Origin: Thiothrix unzii
GTDB lineage: Bacteria > Pseudomonadota > Gammaproteobacteria > Thiotrichales > Thiotrichaceae
Length of the DNA stretch: 64,000 bases
Direction of reading: 5' to 3'
NCBI RefSeq assembly: GCF_017901175.1
Contig: NZ_CP072793.1
Location: 1,736,001-1,800,000 of the forward strand
Each line of letters begins with the position of its first letter. Position 1 is the stretch's first letter. The notes beneath the pieces were generated by a model, which saw only the letters and a program-made list of their open reading frames with translations, was not told the origin of the DNA and did no database searches. Of this stretch, positions 34,102-42,460 are shown in pieces. Both the position numbers and the translations under genes were made by a program.

Positions 34102-34476
34102 ATGCCCGAACCCCAACCATTGCTATTAAGTATCGTCGAAATCGGCGGCTACCCGGACTTTAGCGCGTTATATCAGCAACTCGGCTTTCAGGTCGAAAAG
34201 CACACCAGTATGCGCAAAGTGCTGCAATTTCTGAAGAAAAATACCCCGCAAGTGATTGTCGCGGAGTTCAATTTCCAATCCGATTTTCGGGATCGCACCA
34301 GTAGTTTAGAGTCGATGATGGCAGTGGTGCAGCGGATGCCCAATACGCGGGTCGTGGTATTTTATGACAAGGAACAAGCACACCAATTAGCGCGGCTGAC
34401 AGAGCGGTTTCCATTGGTGACGCTGGCGTTTCCGATTACCGCAACCGCGCTCGAAAACGCCTTACGCAGCCTTTAA
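34102..34476 (+). CDS. Degenerate receiver-like (REC fold) protein, unknown function
   Basis: The 124-residue protein shows an alternating beta-alpha pattern like a response-regulator receiver: LLLSIVEIGG, then QVEKHTS, PQVIVAEFNF (where the phosphorylated Asp would lie), RVVVFYDKE, and VTLAFPIT (where the conserved Lys-Pro would lie). The phospho-acceptor Asp and the Lys are not evident, so if it is a receiver it is a pseudo-receiver. Ribosome site AAGGAGT precedes the ATG. Its end overlaps the convergent hydrolase gene by 4 bp. Family assignment is tentative. Confidence 0.6.
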   Translation: MPEPQPLLLSIVEIGGYPDFSALYQQLGFQVEKHTSMRKVLQFLKKNTPQVIVAEFNFQSDFRDRTSSLESMMAVVQRMPNTRVVVFYDKEQAHQLARLTERFPLVTLAFPITATALENALRSL

Positions 34477-36149
34477 CGCTTCCAAAAATCGGTGTACGAC
34501 ATGAACGTATCGGTGCTGCACCCCGCCCACCAGCACGGATTGGTGCGCATAAACGCGAGGATCGCCTGATATTTCGGCGCGTCTTCGGTGGCTTGGGTAA
34601 TGTATTCTTTGGTTCCCCACGTACCGTATTTTTGATAAGTGCGCGGCGAAGAATAGTGCATAAACAATTGCCCGCCCGCTGTTTTCCAACCCGTTAAAAA
34701 CTCGCCGTATAAATCCGCCATGCGTGAATCACGATTCGCCGCGTATAATAAAGGATTCGGGTGTGCGTTATTATCGCTGGTTTTAAAATCTACTAAACCT
34801 TGCCCGCCCTCGTAAGCGATTAATGCAACTTTGTATTTATCCGTCAAGGCTTTTTGCTCACTGATATAATCTAACACTTTACGCAAAGAATAGCGGTATT
34901 GCGGGTCGGTAAGTAATTGAAATATGTCATCCACCGTTTTAACCCGGCGAATTTCTTCATGCCCACCGAAAAAATACGGGCCAATGGCAAATGCATCCGC
35001 GTGCCGGTAAGCATCGCGATGCGTCAAAATCAATTGGGTCAACTCCGGGTTAATCGTCCAGCCAGAAAGAATTCGCACCAACCGCTGTTTACCCCCGAAC
35101 ACATTCTCCCACAACTTGAAGATTTCCACCGAACGTTCTGAATAATAACGATAACCGGCGCGGCCAGCATTGCTATCTAAACCGCGTTGCACCCCTTGTT
35201 CACGCACGTAATTGCCTTGCAAAAACAAAGTATTCCAAGTTTCATTGCTGTATTCGAGATGCGGTTTCAAATCAGGGTTTAAATGCTGGCGCACATAACG
35301 CGCATATTGCGTAACAAAATCATCATCGGCGGCGTGCGGAATCACTAACCACGGGTGCGCATTTAAACGATTCGCCAGTTCCACCATGATTTCTAACGGT
35401 GCGCCACGCTGCCCTTCTTTACCACCCCAAGTCGCTTGCGTTAAATGCGGACGCTGTTCCCAAGCTTGCAACGGATTTTGAGTGATACCGCCCATATTCA
35501 TAAAGCGGATTACTTTAAAATCCTTCATAAAATGCAAATAATCGGGGTTAAATAAGATTTTCGCATAATGCTCACTAAACGCACGGTAACTCCCGGTGGC
35601 GCAATCACCCTCCCCCGTCACCCGCTTAAACGGATCATCTTCACAAATACCACCGGGCGGTAAAATGCGGATATTGCGTAACGGATTTTGCGGATTGGTG
35701 CGCGTAATCAACAACGTCGCATTCAACATGGCATCCGCACCCGCGCTGATTTGAATCGTATCCTTACCCTGCGCGTGGGTGATTAACTTCGCGTCGTTGG
35801 CGTAGGTCATGTCACCATCGCCCTCAAACAACACCGTGTACGCCCCGTCCGGCACGGTATTCGCAGGCAAATTCGCCAAAAACCGCGTTCCCGCCTGCCC
35901 ACCCCGCAAATCCACCGGCCAGCCATCCGCATCGTATTGCACCTCCCCCTTTGTCAACCAAGGGCGTGCATCCTCAAACGGCAACGCAGCACGGAACAAA
36001 TCCACAAACGGCACACTGCTATCGGTTTCGCTGACCTCATTGGTGTTGGTTCCCAATGCCGCATCCAGATTGTAATACGCCCACCCCGACGAAAAACCGC
36101 CCAGCAGTAGGACACATACCACACCGGCACGTACAAAAAGCTCTCGCAT
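34473..36149 (-). CDS. Secreted glycoside hydrolase-like protein (clan GH-A-like features)
   Basis: The 558-residue protein starts with a signal peptide (VVCVLLLGGFSSGWA). Residues ~60-165 look like a beta-rich domain. The rest resembles a (beta/alpha)8 barrel: LEYSNETWN places an Asn-Glu pair at N302-E303, the pattern of the clan GH-A acid/base, and ALIAYEGGQG puts a possible nucleophile at E447. Both lie at ends of predicted strands at suitable spacing. The substrate cannot be told. ATG at 36149 is preferred over GTG at 36152. Two cysteine pairs (GGICEDDP, EGDCATG; PCWWAGCS) may form disulfides. Confidence 0.6.
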   Translation of the reverse strand: MRELFVRAGVVCVLLLGGFSSGWAYYNLDAALGTNTNEVSETDSSVPFVDLFRAALPFEDARPWLTKGEVQYDADGWPVDLRGGQAGTRFLANLPANTVPDGAYTVLFEGDGDMTYANDAKLITHAQGKDTIQISAGADAMLNATLLITRTNPQNPLRNIRILPPGGICEDDPFKRVTGEGDCATGSYRAFSEHYAKILFNPDYLHFMKDFKVIRFMNMGGITQNPLQAWEQRPHLTQATWGGKEGQRGAPLEIMVELANRLNAHPWLVIPHAADDDFVTQYARYVRQHLNPDLKPHLEYSNETWNTLFLQGNYVREQGVQRGLDSNAGRAGYRYYSERSVEIFKLWENVFGGKQRLVRILSGWTINPELTQLILTHRDAYRHADAFAIGPYFFGGHEEIRRVKTVDDIFQLLTDPQYRYSLRKVLDYISEQKALTDKYKVALIAYEGGQGLVDFKTSDNNAHPNPLLYAANRDSRMADLYGEFLTGWKTAGGQLFMHYSSPRTYQKYGTWGTKEYITQATEDAPKYQAILAFMRTNPCWWAGCSTDTFMSYTDFWKR

Positions 36150-36289
36150 CACCCTCGCCCCCGTTTATTATCGTGATTTTACGCTGGAATAAGAGTGTAA
36201 AACGGCATTCCATGCTGTTGGATTAATATGCATCGCTAGTTAGCAGGTATTCATAATTAACGCTTGCCCAGATATAACGGGGCTTTTAG

Positions 36290-36532
36290 ACTACAAAGCA
36301 TCAATCAAACAATGACAAATGGATAGAAAATAACATCCCGACCAAAGATATTGAGCGGCGTTTTGCCCGCAGTTTGCGCAACTTGCTGAATGATTTCAGC
36401 TATCGCGTAGAGCGTACCCGTTGCTTTATGAACAGTGACATTGCCGAACCTATTTTTGAACAGCAAGGCAGCCAACGTATCATATTGAACGAGGTTTACT
36501 ATCAACAGATTCTGAAGGAAGCCGACTCGTGA
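36290..36532 (+). pseudogene. 5'-truncated gene remnant
   Basis: An open frame from a stop at 36287 reads DKWIENNIPTKDIERRFARS and continues to ILKEADS before the stop at 36532. It has no start codon in its first 100 bases, and stops at 36254, 36275 and 36287 block the frame upstream. The protein-like composition and the GTGA overlap with the next small gene suggest the tail of a formerly longer gene in an operon. I do not recognise the family. Upstream 36153-36289 shows no gene. Confidence 0.5.
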
Positions 36533-36693
36533 ACACACCATCCCAAGACACCCAAAAAATGCTAAATGTCATGCGCAAAGCCGTTGAAAAAGCACTGGAG
36601 CGTAAAAAACGCCTCGGTCAATACGCAGTTGTCTGGCAAAACGGCAAACCCGTACTAATTGGCAAAGAAACCGAAAACTCAGCCAACAAGTAG
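36529..36693 (+). CDS. Small basic protein, GTG start, unknown
   Basis: The 54-residue frame starts at GTG (36529), overlapping the stop of the preceding remnant by 4 bp, and reads VNTPSQDTQKMLNVMRKAVE, then RKKRLGQYAVVWQNGKPVLI. The helix followed by a two-strand end resembles short proteins of toxin-antitoxin-like pairs, but no family is recognised. The remnant before it may be its lost partner. Confidence 0.5.
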   Translation: MNTPSQDTQKMLNVMRKAVEKALERKKRLGQYAVVWQNGKPVLIGKETENSANK

Positions 36694-36747
36694 GGTGAGA
36701 ATACAGTGTGCTAAACTGTTGCCATAAACATTGATGGATGCCGCACC

Positions 36748-38445
36748 ATGCACCTGAAAATCCCTTACGGACTAAGTAACTTCAAGCAAGTCATCAGCGA
36801 AGGCTATACCTACGTTGACAAGACTGAGTACATCGCCAAGTTGGAAGATGCTGGTCGTCACTTGTTTTTAATGCGCCCACGTCGTTTCGGGAAAAGCCTG
36901 CTGTTATCGGCGATGGAGTACTATTATGACGTGGGTTGCAAAGACGACTTTGATGCTCTTTTTTCAAACCTTTACATCGGCAAGCATCCCACCCCGCTAA
37001 AAAACAGCTACCAAGTGCTGTTCATGGAATTCAGCGGAATTGACACGGATAGAGGGCTTGACTCCATTTATCTGGCGTTCGACCGTAAAATTGCTAATGC
37101 ACTGCAAACATTCCTGCAACGGTATGGTTATCCTGCCGACACACACCATCTGATTGAAGCTGAGCCAACACCACAGAGCCGGATGGAAGCCTTTTTCCGG
37201 GTTGTTAGTGGGCAAAAGCTGTTGTTACTGATCGATGAATACGATCACTTTGCCAATGCCATTTTGTCGCAAGACCTGACGTTGTTTCAGCGTATCATGG
37301 GCAAAGGCGGGTTCGTGCGTAGCTTCTACGAAACCCTCAAGACCGCCACCCAGCGCGGCACACTTGACCGCCTGTTCGTTACTGGGGTCACGCCCATCAT
37401 GCTCGACAGCATGACCAGTGGTTTCAATATCGGCGAGAATCTTTCCCTGCACAAAGGTTTTAACGCGGCGGTAGGATTCACCAAGGCGGAAGTAGCCCAG
37501 TTGCTGCAACCACTGGTGGAAAGCTGCCAACTTGAACCGCAAGCCTTAATGGGTGCTGTAACCCAATGGTACAACGGCTACCGTTTTCACGCCCAAGCCC
37601 TCGAAACCGTTTATAATGCCAATATGGTACTGTATTTCCTGAAGAATTTTGATACAGAAACGTGTAGTTCGCCTAGGCAAATGCTGGATGACAACATCGC
37701 TTCCGACTACGGCAAGATTTTGGGAATGTTCAGCATTGGCGACCGCGACACCAATTTTACGGTGTTGGATGAACTCATCAGCGGCGGCGAAGTGACCGCC
37801 GAACAACGCCGTAAATTTGACTTTGAAAAAGGCTTTGACCGCGACGATTTCATCAGCCTGTTAGCGTACATGGGATTTGTGTCATTACAGCGCGAAACGT
37901 TATCTGGTGAAGTGTTTGGCATCCCCAATCATGTGATGCGCGAACTGTATTTTCGCTACTTCAAGGTGGAATTAGAACGCCGTAACCAGATGACCATTTC
38001 CAACCGTGCAATAGCCGTGGCGGTGGAAACACTCGCGTTGCGTGACGACATCCAACCGCTGGTGGAGGAAATGGTGCAGGCACTGCAACTGCTTTCCAAC
38101 CGTGACGCAATGGGAATGGATGAGAAACACATCAAAGTGCTGTTACTCACGTTGTTGTACCAATCCTCGGTGTATTTCATCCAAAGCGAGCGGGAAATCG
38201 ACCGTAAATACCCTGACATCCTGCTGCTGGAGCGCAGCCCGATTGAGGTTGACCACCAACATTTGATCGAGCTGAAATACAGCAAGGTCAGTGACGGTGA
38301 AACAGGCTGGGCAACCAAACGTCAAGCAGGAACCGAACAGGTCCAAGGCTATTTGCAATTACCAACGATTGCCGCACTCCCCAAACTCAGTGCTTGGTTA
38401 CTTATCAGTGACGGGATAAAAGTAGAAGTCGTAAAGGTACAATAA
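36748..38445 (+). CDS. AAA-ATPase-like protein with C-terminal PD-(D/E)XK nuclease domain
   Basis: The 565-residue protein has the AAA-ATPase_like (PF09820-type) N-terminus: IPYGLSNFKQVISEGYTYVD, Walker A-like RPRRFGKS (43-50), and Walker B-like LLIDEYD (D163-D166). The C-terminus matches PDDEXK_9: KYPDILLLE (D490) and LIELKYSK (E508, K510). Such proteins occur in many copies in Bacteroidetes and in Thiotrichales and are suspected mobile or defence-related genes, but the role is unproven. It starts 54 bp after the small ORF. All active-site residues appear intact. Confidence 0.92.
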   Translation: MHLKIPYGLSNFKQVISEGYTYVDKTEYIAKLEDAGRHLFLMRPRRFGKSLLLSAMEYYYDVGCKDDFDALFSNLYIGKHPTPLKNSYQVLFMEFSGIDTDRGLDSIYLAFDRKIANALQTFLQRYGYPADTHHLIEAEPTPQSRMEAFFRVVSGQKLLLLIDEYDHFANAILSQDLTLFQRIMGKGGFVRSFYETLKTATQRGTLDRLFVTGVTPIMLDSMTSGFNIGENLSLHKGFNAAVGFTKAEVAQLLQPLVESCQLEPQALMGAVTQWYNGYRFHAQALETVYNANMVLYFLKNFDTETCSSPRQMLDDNIASDYGKILGMFSIGDRDTNFTVLDELISGGEVTAEQRRKFDFEKGFDRDDFISLLAYMGFVSLQRETLSGEVFGIPNHVMRELYFRYFKVELERRNQMTISNRAIAVAVETLALRDDIQPLVEEMVQALQLLSNRDAMGMDEKHIKVLLLTLLYQSSVYFIQSEREIDRKYPDILLLERSPIEVDHQHLIELKYSKVSDGETGWATKRQAGTEQVQGYLQLPTIAALPKLSAWLLISDGIKVEVVKVQ

Positions 38446-38463
38446 ACCAACCAAAGGCAATGT

Positions 38464-38492
38464 TTGCTACCACGCCGCCTACCCATTACAAT
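38464..38492 (+). promoter_or_regulatory. Sigma-70-type promoter of ndk
   Basis: TTGCTA (38464-38469) and TACAAT (38487-38492) are separated by 17 bases, about 45 bp before the ndk start codon. Confidence 0.6.
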
Positions 38493-38536
38493 TGCGCCCT
38501 CTTTAGGACTCAACACTTATATTTGGAGTACACACC

Positions 38537-38968
38537 GTGGCTATCGAACAAACCATTTCCATCATTAAACCTGACGCTGTTGCTAAAAACGTTATTGGTC
38601 AGATCTACAGCCGTTTTGAAAACGCTGGCCTGAAAATCGTTGCTGCTAAAATGGTTCACCTGAGCCAAGAACGCGCTGAAGGCTTCTACGCTGTTCACAA
38701 AGAGCGTCCTTTCTTCAAGGATTTAGTGGCATTTATGACTTCTGGCCCTGTCATGGTACAAGTGTTGGAAGGTGAAAACGCCGTCACTAAAAACCGCGAA
38801 CTGATGGGTGCAACCAACCCTAAGAATGCTGACGCTGGCACTATCCGCGCTGATTTTGCGGATTCCATCGACGAAAACGCGGTTCACGGCTCTGATAGCG
38901 CGGAAAATGCTGCTATCGAAATCGCCTACTTCTTCGGTGAAGAAGGTCTGTGCCCACGCACACGCTAA
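38537..38968 (+). CDS. ndk: Nucleoside diphosphate kinase
   Basis: The 143-residue enzyme exchanges the terminal phosphate between nucleoside tri- and diphosphates. The active-site histidine is H117 in the signature [14 protein letters not shown] near the N-terminus and [17 protein letters not shown] are conserved. It starts with GTG at 38537 after TTGGAG. It heads the ndk-rlmN-pilW-rodZ-hisS-yfgM-bamB series seen in gammaproteobacteria. Confidence 0.98.
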   Translation: MAIEQTISIIKPDAVAKNVIGQIYSRFENAGLKIVAAKMVHLSQERAEGFYAVHKERPFFKDLVAFMTSGPVMVQVLEGENAVTKNRELMGATNPKNADAGTIRADFADSIDENAVHGSDSAENAAIEIAYFFGEEGLCPRTR

Positions 38969-38998
38969 TCGGCGTTTTACTAAAAGGTAACATCATCT

Positions 38999-40108
38999 GT
39001 GTCCAACACCGCTAACAAAGTCAATTTACTGGATTTTAGCCACGCAACGCTAAAAGATTATTTCATCAGCATTGGTGAAAAACCTTTCCGCGCCACGCAA
39101 GTGATTAAATGGCTACACCAAATGACTGCTGGCAGTGTTGACCAGATGACCAACCTAAGTAAGTCGTTACGCACGCTACTGGAAGAAAAGGCGGAAATTC
39201 GCGCCCCCGAAATCGTCATTGACCAGCAATCCGCCGATGGCACTCACAAATGGTTGTTGCGCCTAGCCGATGGCAATGCGATTGAAACCGTGTTTATCCC
39301 CGAAGATGATCGCGGAACCTTGTGCATTTCCACCCAAGTGGGCTGCGCGTTGGATTGCACTTTTTGTTCCACCGCCCGCCAAGGCTTTAACCGCAATCTC
39401 ACGACTGCCGAAATTATCGGGCAACTCTGGGTCGCCAAACGCACCCTGCAAGCCGACCCCAAAGCCCCACGAGTTGTCAGCAATGTGGTACTGATGGGCA
39501 TGGGCGAACCCTTACTGAATTTTGATAATACCGTCAATGCGTTAAGCCTGATGCTTGACGACAACGCTTACGGTTTAAGTAAACGTCGCGTTACTGTCAG
39601 CACTTCCGGGGTGTTACCCGCGTTAGAACGTTTGGGCAAAACCATCGACGTATCGTTAGCGGTATCGCTGCACGCCCCGAATGATGAGCTACGTGATCAA
39701 CTGGTTCCATTGAACCGCAAATACCCGATTAAGGAATTACTCGCAACCTGTCGGCAATTCCTTGCAAACAAAACCACCGAGCGCAACCATATTACGTGGG
39801 AATACGTCATGCTGGATGGCGTGAATGACCGCGATGAACACGCGCACCAATTGGCGCAACTGCTGCGAGGGATTCCATCGAAAGTGAATTTAATTCCTTT
39901 CAACCCGTTTCCTTCCACCCGTTATGCGCGTTCCAGCAATAACCGTATCCACCGTTTCCGCGATATTTTAACGGAAGCGGGGTACACCGTGATAACAAGA
40001 AAAACACGTGGCGATGATATTGACGCGGCCTGTGGGCAATTAGCCGGGCAGGTAAATGATAAAAGTCGCAGAGATGTCCATTTCGCACGTATTGAGCGGA
40101 ATAACTAA
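38999..40108 (+). CDS. rlmN: 23S rRNA (adenine2503-C2)/tRNA methyltransferase
   Basis: The 369-residue radical-SAM enzyme methylates A2503 of 23S rRNA and A37 of some tRNAs. The radical-SAM cysteines are C116, C120 and C123 ([11 protein letters not shown]). [12 protein letters not shown] and [11 protein letters not shown] are family motifs. Start GTG at 38999. It lies 30 bp after ndk and 3 bp before pilW, so probably co-transcribed. Confidence 0.98.
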   Translation: MSNTANKVNLLDFSHATLKDYFISIGEKPFRATQVIKWLHQMTAGSVDQMTNLSKSLRTLLEEKAEIRAPEIVIDQQSADGTHKWLLRLADGNAIETVFIPEDDRGTLCISTQVGCALDCTFCSTARQGFNRNLTTAEIIGQLWVAKRTLQADPKAPRVVSNVVLMGMGEPLLNFDNTVNALSLMLDDNAYGLSKRRVTVSTSGVLPALERLGKTIDVSLAVSLHAPNDELRDQLVPLNRKYPIKELLATCRQFLANKTTERNHITWEYVMLDGVNDRDEHAHQLAQLLRGIPSKVNLIPFNPFPSTRYARSSNNRIHRFRDILTEAGYTVITRKTRGDDIDAACGQLAGQVNDKSRRDVHFARIERNN

Positions 40109-40111
40109 ACA

Positions 40112-40861
40112 ATGAAAGCAACAACAATGTACGCCCTGACAGCTTTGTTGGCTGCCAGCAGCGTGACTGGCTGCTCTAGCACGCCTGAGGGTTCCAGCGC
40201 GTCTGCCAGCAGTAAAGCCACCGGCTATTACACCCAATTGGGCGTAGCTTACCTGCAAAAAGACCGTTTGGATTTAGCTTCATTAAACCTTGAAAAAGCC
40301 TTGAAACAAGACGGCGATTCGGCGGATGTCCACCATTATTACGCGCTATTGCAAGACCGTTTAGGCAACCCCGGTAAGGCTGGCGAACATTTCCGGCAAG
40401 CCTTAAAACGCGATGGCAAAAATCCCGATCTGTTGAATAACTACGGCTCATTCCAATGCAAAAGCGGCAATATTAGCGACGCGGAAAGTGCGTTTATGGC
40501 AGCAGTACGTGACCCGCTTTACAAAACCCCGGCTTTTGCTTATACCAATGCAGGCATTTGTGTGCGTAAGCGTGGTGATAATGCCGCTGCGGAAAGTTAC
40601 TTCCGCCAAGCCTTACAAGCGGACGGGCATTTTTCCGAAGCCTTGTATCAAATGGCAAAATTAAGCCACGAAAAAGGTGATAACGCCAAAGCACAGGCTT
40701 TCCTTTATCGCTATAATGAGAGCGCACCCGCCACAGCGGACGCATTGCTGCTATGCTATCAAATAGAAACAGCTATGCACGAAACGGAAAAAGCTGAAAG
40801 TTGTGCGGTCGCATTACGCGCTCGCTTCCCCGATAGCGCAGCTAACAGCCACATTAATTGA
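40112..40861 (+). CDS. pilW: Type IV pilus biogenesis lipoprotein PilW/PilF (TPR)
   Basis: The 249-residue protein has a lipoprotein signal ending in VTGCSS and about six TPR units (YYTQLGVAYLQKDRLDLASL, VHHYYALLQDRLGNPGKAGE). PilW/PilF helps the PilQ secretin assemble in the outer membrane. Position between rlmN and rodZ is the standard one in gammaproteobacteria. It implies type IV pili encoded elsewhere. Confidence 0.93.
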   Translation: MKATTMYALTALLAASSVTGCSSTPEGSSASASSKATGYYTQLGVAYLQKDRLDLASLNLEKALKQDGDSADVHHYYALLQDRLGNPGKAGEHFRQALKRDGKNPDLLNNYGSFQCKSGNISDAESAFMAAVRDPLYKTPAFAYTNAGICVRKRGDNAAAESYFRQALQADGHFSEALYQMAKLSHEKGDNAKAQAFLYRYNESAPATADALLLCYQIETAMHETEKAESCAVALRARFPDSAANSHIN

Positions 40862-40887
40862 CACAGTAGAACGATTTAGGAGGAACT

Positions 40888-42228
40888 GTGACGGAGACCA
40901 CCACCCCGGTTGAAGAACAAACTTCTGCGATACAAGCTGGCGATTTGGGCAAACAGCTCATAGCGTGCCGCGAAAAAGCAGGATTAGATTTGGAACAAGC
41001 CGCTGATGAAATGCACCTGTCTACCAGCCTCCTGCGTTCACTGGAAAAGGAAGAATTTGCCCGCTTGCCAGAGCCGCCTTACGTGCGTGGCTATTTGCGC
41101 GGCTATGCAAAGTTCTCCGACACTGATCCCAAAGAGCTGATCCGCACTTACGAAGCGTTGCGCGGTGCAAACCCGGATGAGATTGCTCACCACTTTGCGC
41201 CCTCCCGTTCGTTACATCGTGTAGCACAACAACCTTCGATGTCACCCACTATCATCAAGTTGCTGGGTGTTGGGGTGATAGTACTGGGTTTAGGCATGTT
41301 ATCGCTGTTGCCCAGCGTGCGTGATTGGACGAGCAGCACTTGGGCAGCTTTTTCTGCCAAGACCGCACCACCGCCAGTTGTGCGCCCTGCGCCTGCGTTG
41401 GAAACTTTTACCGCTCAAAAAGACGCGGAAGAGCAAGCAGTCGTCGCCACACCAGCGGCTACCACAACCCCTGATGCACCTGCGTCGACCAGTAGCGATG
41501 CAACACCCGCAGTTGCCAGTGCTGCCAGCACCCCTGAAACTGCCGCGCCTGCCGCCGATGCTGCTGCACCGCCTACTGCACCAGAAGGCACAACCACGCC
41601 AACTGCCAGCACGGATACCACTGCGACCACAAAACCAAGTGATGCAGCAACCGCGACAACTTCCGACACTGCCCCAACAACCGTAGCCACCGCCAGCAGC
41701 ACGCAAGATACCGCGACAACTACGCCAACGGATAGCACCACGGTTTCCACCGCGACACCTGCCGCGCCCACCACCACCGATGCCAGCGCAACAACCCTCA
41801 GTACACCAGCGACGGCAACTACGGGCGATGCAACAACAACGGCTGCTACTACGCCAGCAACGGCTCCAGACGCAGCGACTGCAACCACCGCCGATGCCAC
41901 AACCCCGGCGCAACCGATTGCGGGCGAAGTGAATATCAAACTGGAATTCACCGAAGACGTGTGGATGCAGGTCAAAGACGGCGGCAAGAAAACCTTGTAT
42001 GAATCCCTCAATGCGTCAGGTTCAACCAAGGAGCTGAAAGCCACTACGCCACTCAATTTCAAAGTGGGCAATGCGCGTGGCGTGAAAATCTACCTCAATG
42101 GTCAATTGTACGACCAGGCTCCCCACACCAAGGAACGGCTGCTACTACGCCAGCAACGGCTCCAGACGCAGCGACTGCAACCACCGCCGATGCCACAACC
42201 CCGGCGCAACCGATTGCGGGCGAAGTGA
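40888..42228 (+). CDS. rodZ: RodZ-like cytoskeletal protein, C-terminus altered by a frameshifting tandem duplication
   Basis: The 446-residue frame has an N-terminal HTH_25 domain (LIACREKAGLDLEQAADEMH and PYVRGYLRGYAKFSDTDP, residues ~25-95), a membrane helix (IIKLLGVGVIVLGLGMLSLL, ~123-142), a Thr/Ala/Pro-rich linker of ~190 residues, and a C-terminal DUF4115 beta domain from ~348 (VNIKLEFTEDVWMQVKDGG). RodZ links MreB to the envelope and sets rod shape. A 296-bp tandem duplication shifts the frame after QLYDQAPHTK, replacing the natural ending (GSVSRFKVE) with about 29 foreign residues. Most of the domain survives, so it may still work. Confidence 0.93.
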   Translation: MTETTTPVEEQTSAIQAGDLGKQLIACREKAGLDLEQAADEMHLSTSLLRSLEKEEFARLPEPPYVRGYLRGYAKFSDTDPKELIRTYEALRGANPDEIAHHFAPSRSLHRVAQQPSMSPTIIKLLGVGVIVLGLGMLSLLPSVRDWTSSTWAAFSAKTAPPPVVRPAPALETFTAQKDAEEQAVVATPAATTTPDAPASTSSDATPAVASAASTPETAAPAADAAAPPTAPEGTTTPTASTDTTATTKPSDAATATTSDTAPTTVATASSTQDTATTTPTDSTTVSTATPAAPTTTDASATTLSTPATATTGDATTTAATTPATAPDAATATTADATTPAQPIAGEVNIKLEFTEDVWMQVKDGGKKTLYESLNASGSTKELKATTPLNFKVGNARGVKIYLNGQLYDQAPHTKERLLLRQQRLQTQRLQPPPMPQPRRNRLRAK

Positions 42229-42429
42229 ATATCAAACTGGAATTCACCGAAGACGTGTGGATGCAGGTCAAAGACGGCGGCAAGAAAACCTTGTATGAAT
42301 CCCTCAATGCGTCAGGTTCAACCAAGGAGCTGAAAGCCACTACGCCACTCAATTTCAAAGTGGGCAATGCGCGTGGCGTGAAAATCTACCTCAATGGTCA
42401 ATTGTACGACCAGGCTCCCCACACCAAGG
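41838..42429 (+). repeat. Perfect 296-bp tandem duplication in rodZ
   Basis: Copies 41838-42133 and 42134-42429 read as identical throughout. The unit covers the end of the linker and nearly all of the DUF4115 domain. Because 296 is not a multiple of three, the second copy is read in a different frame and the original C-terminus is cut off from the gene. Confidence 0.95.
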
Positions 42430-42458
42430 GCAGCGTTTCCCGCTTCAAAGTTGAATAA
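42225..42458 (+). pseudogene. Displaced second copy of the RodZ C-terminal domain
   Basis: The second copy keeps the authentic end of RodZ (77 codons; ends [12 protein letters not shown]). It begins with an ATG formed at GTGAATATC (4-bp ATGA-type overlap region with the rodZ stop at 42228), so it could in principle be translated by reinitiation. As a cytoplasmic free domain it would be non-functional. More likely it is the stranded 3' end of rodZ. Confidence 0.7.
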
Positions 42459-42460
42459 TC

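Noticed and set aside
36305-36541. 78-codon minus-strand frame
   Set aside because: The plus-strand remnant has better protein-like composition and operon-style overlap; the minus frame has no ribosome site.
41415-42071. Val/Ala-rich minus-strand frame of 218 codons
   Set aside because: Antisense to the Thr/Ala linker of rodZ; simple-sequence effect.
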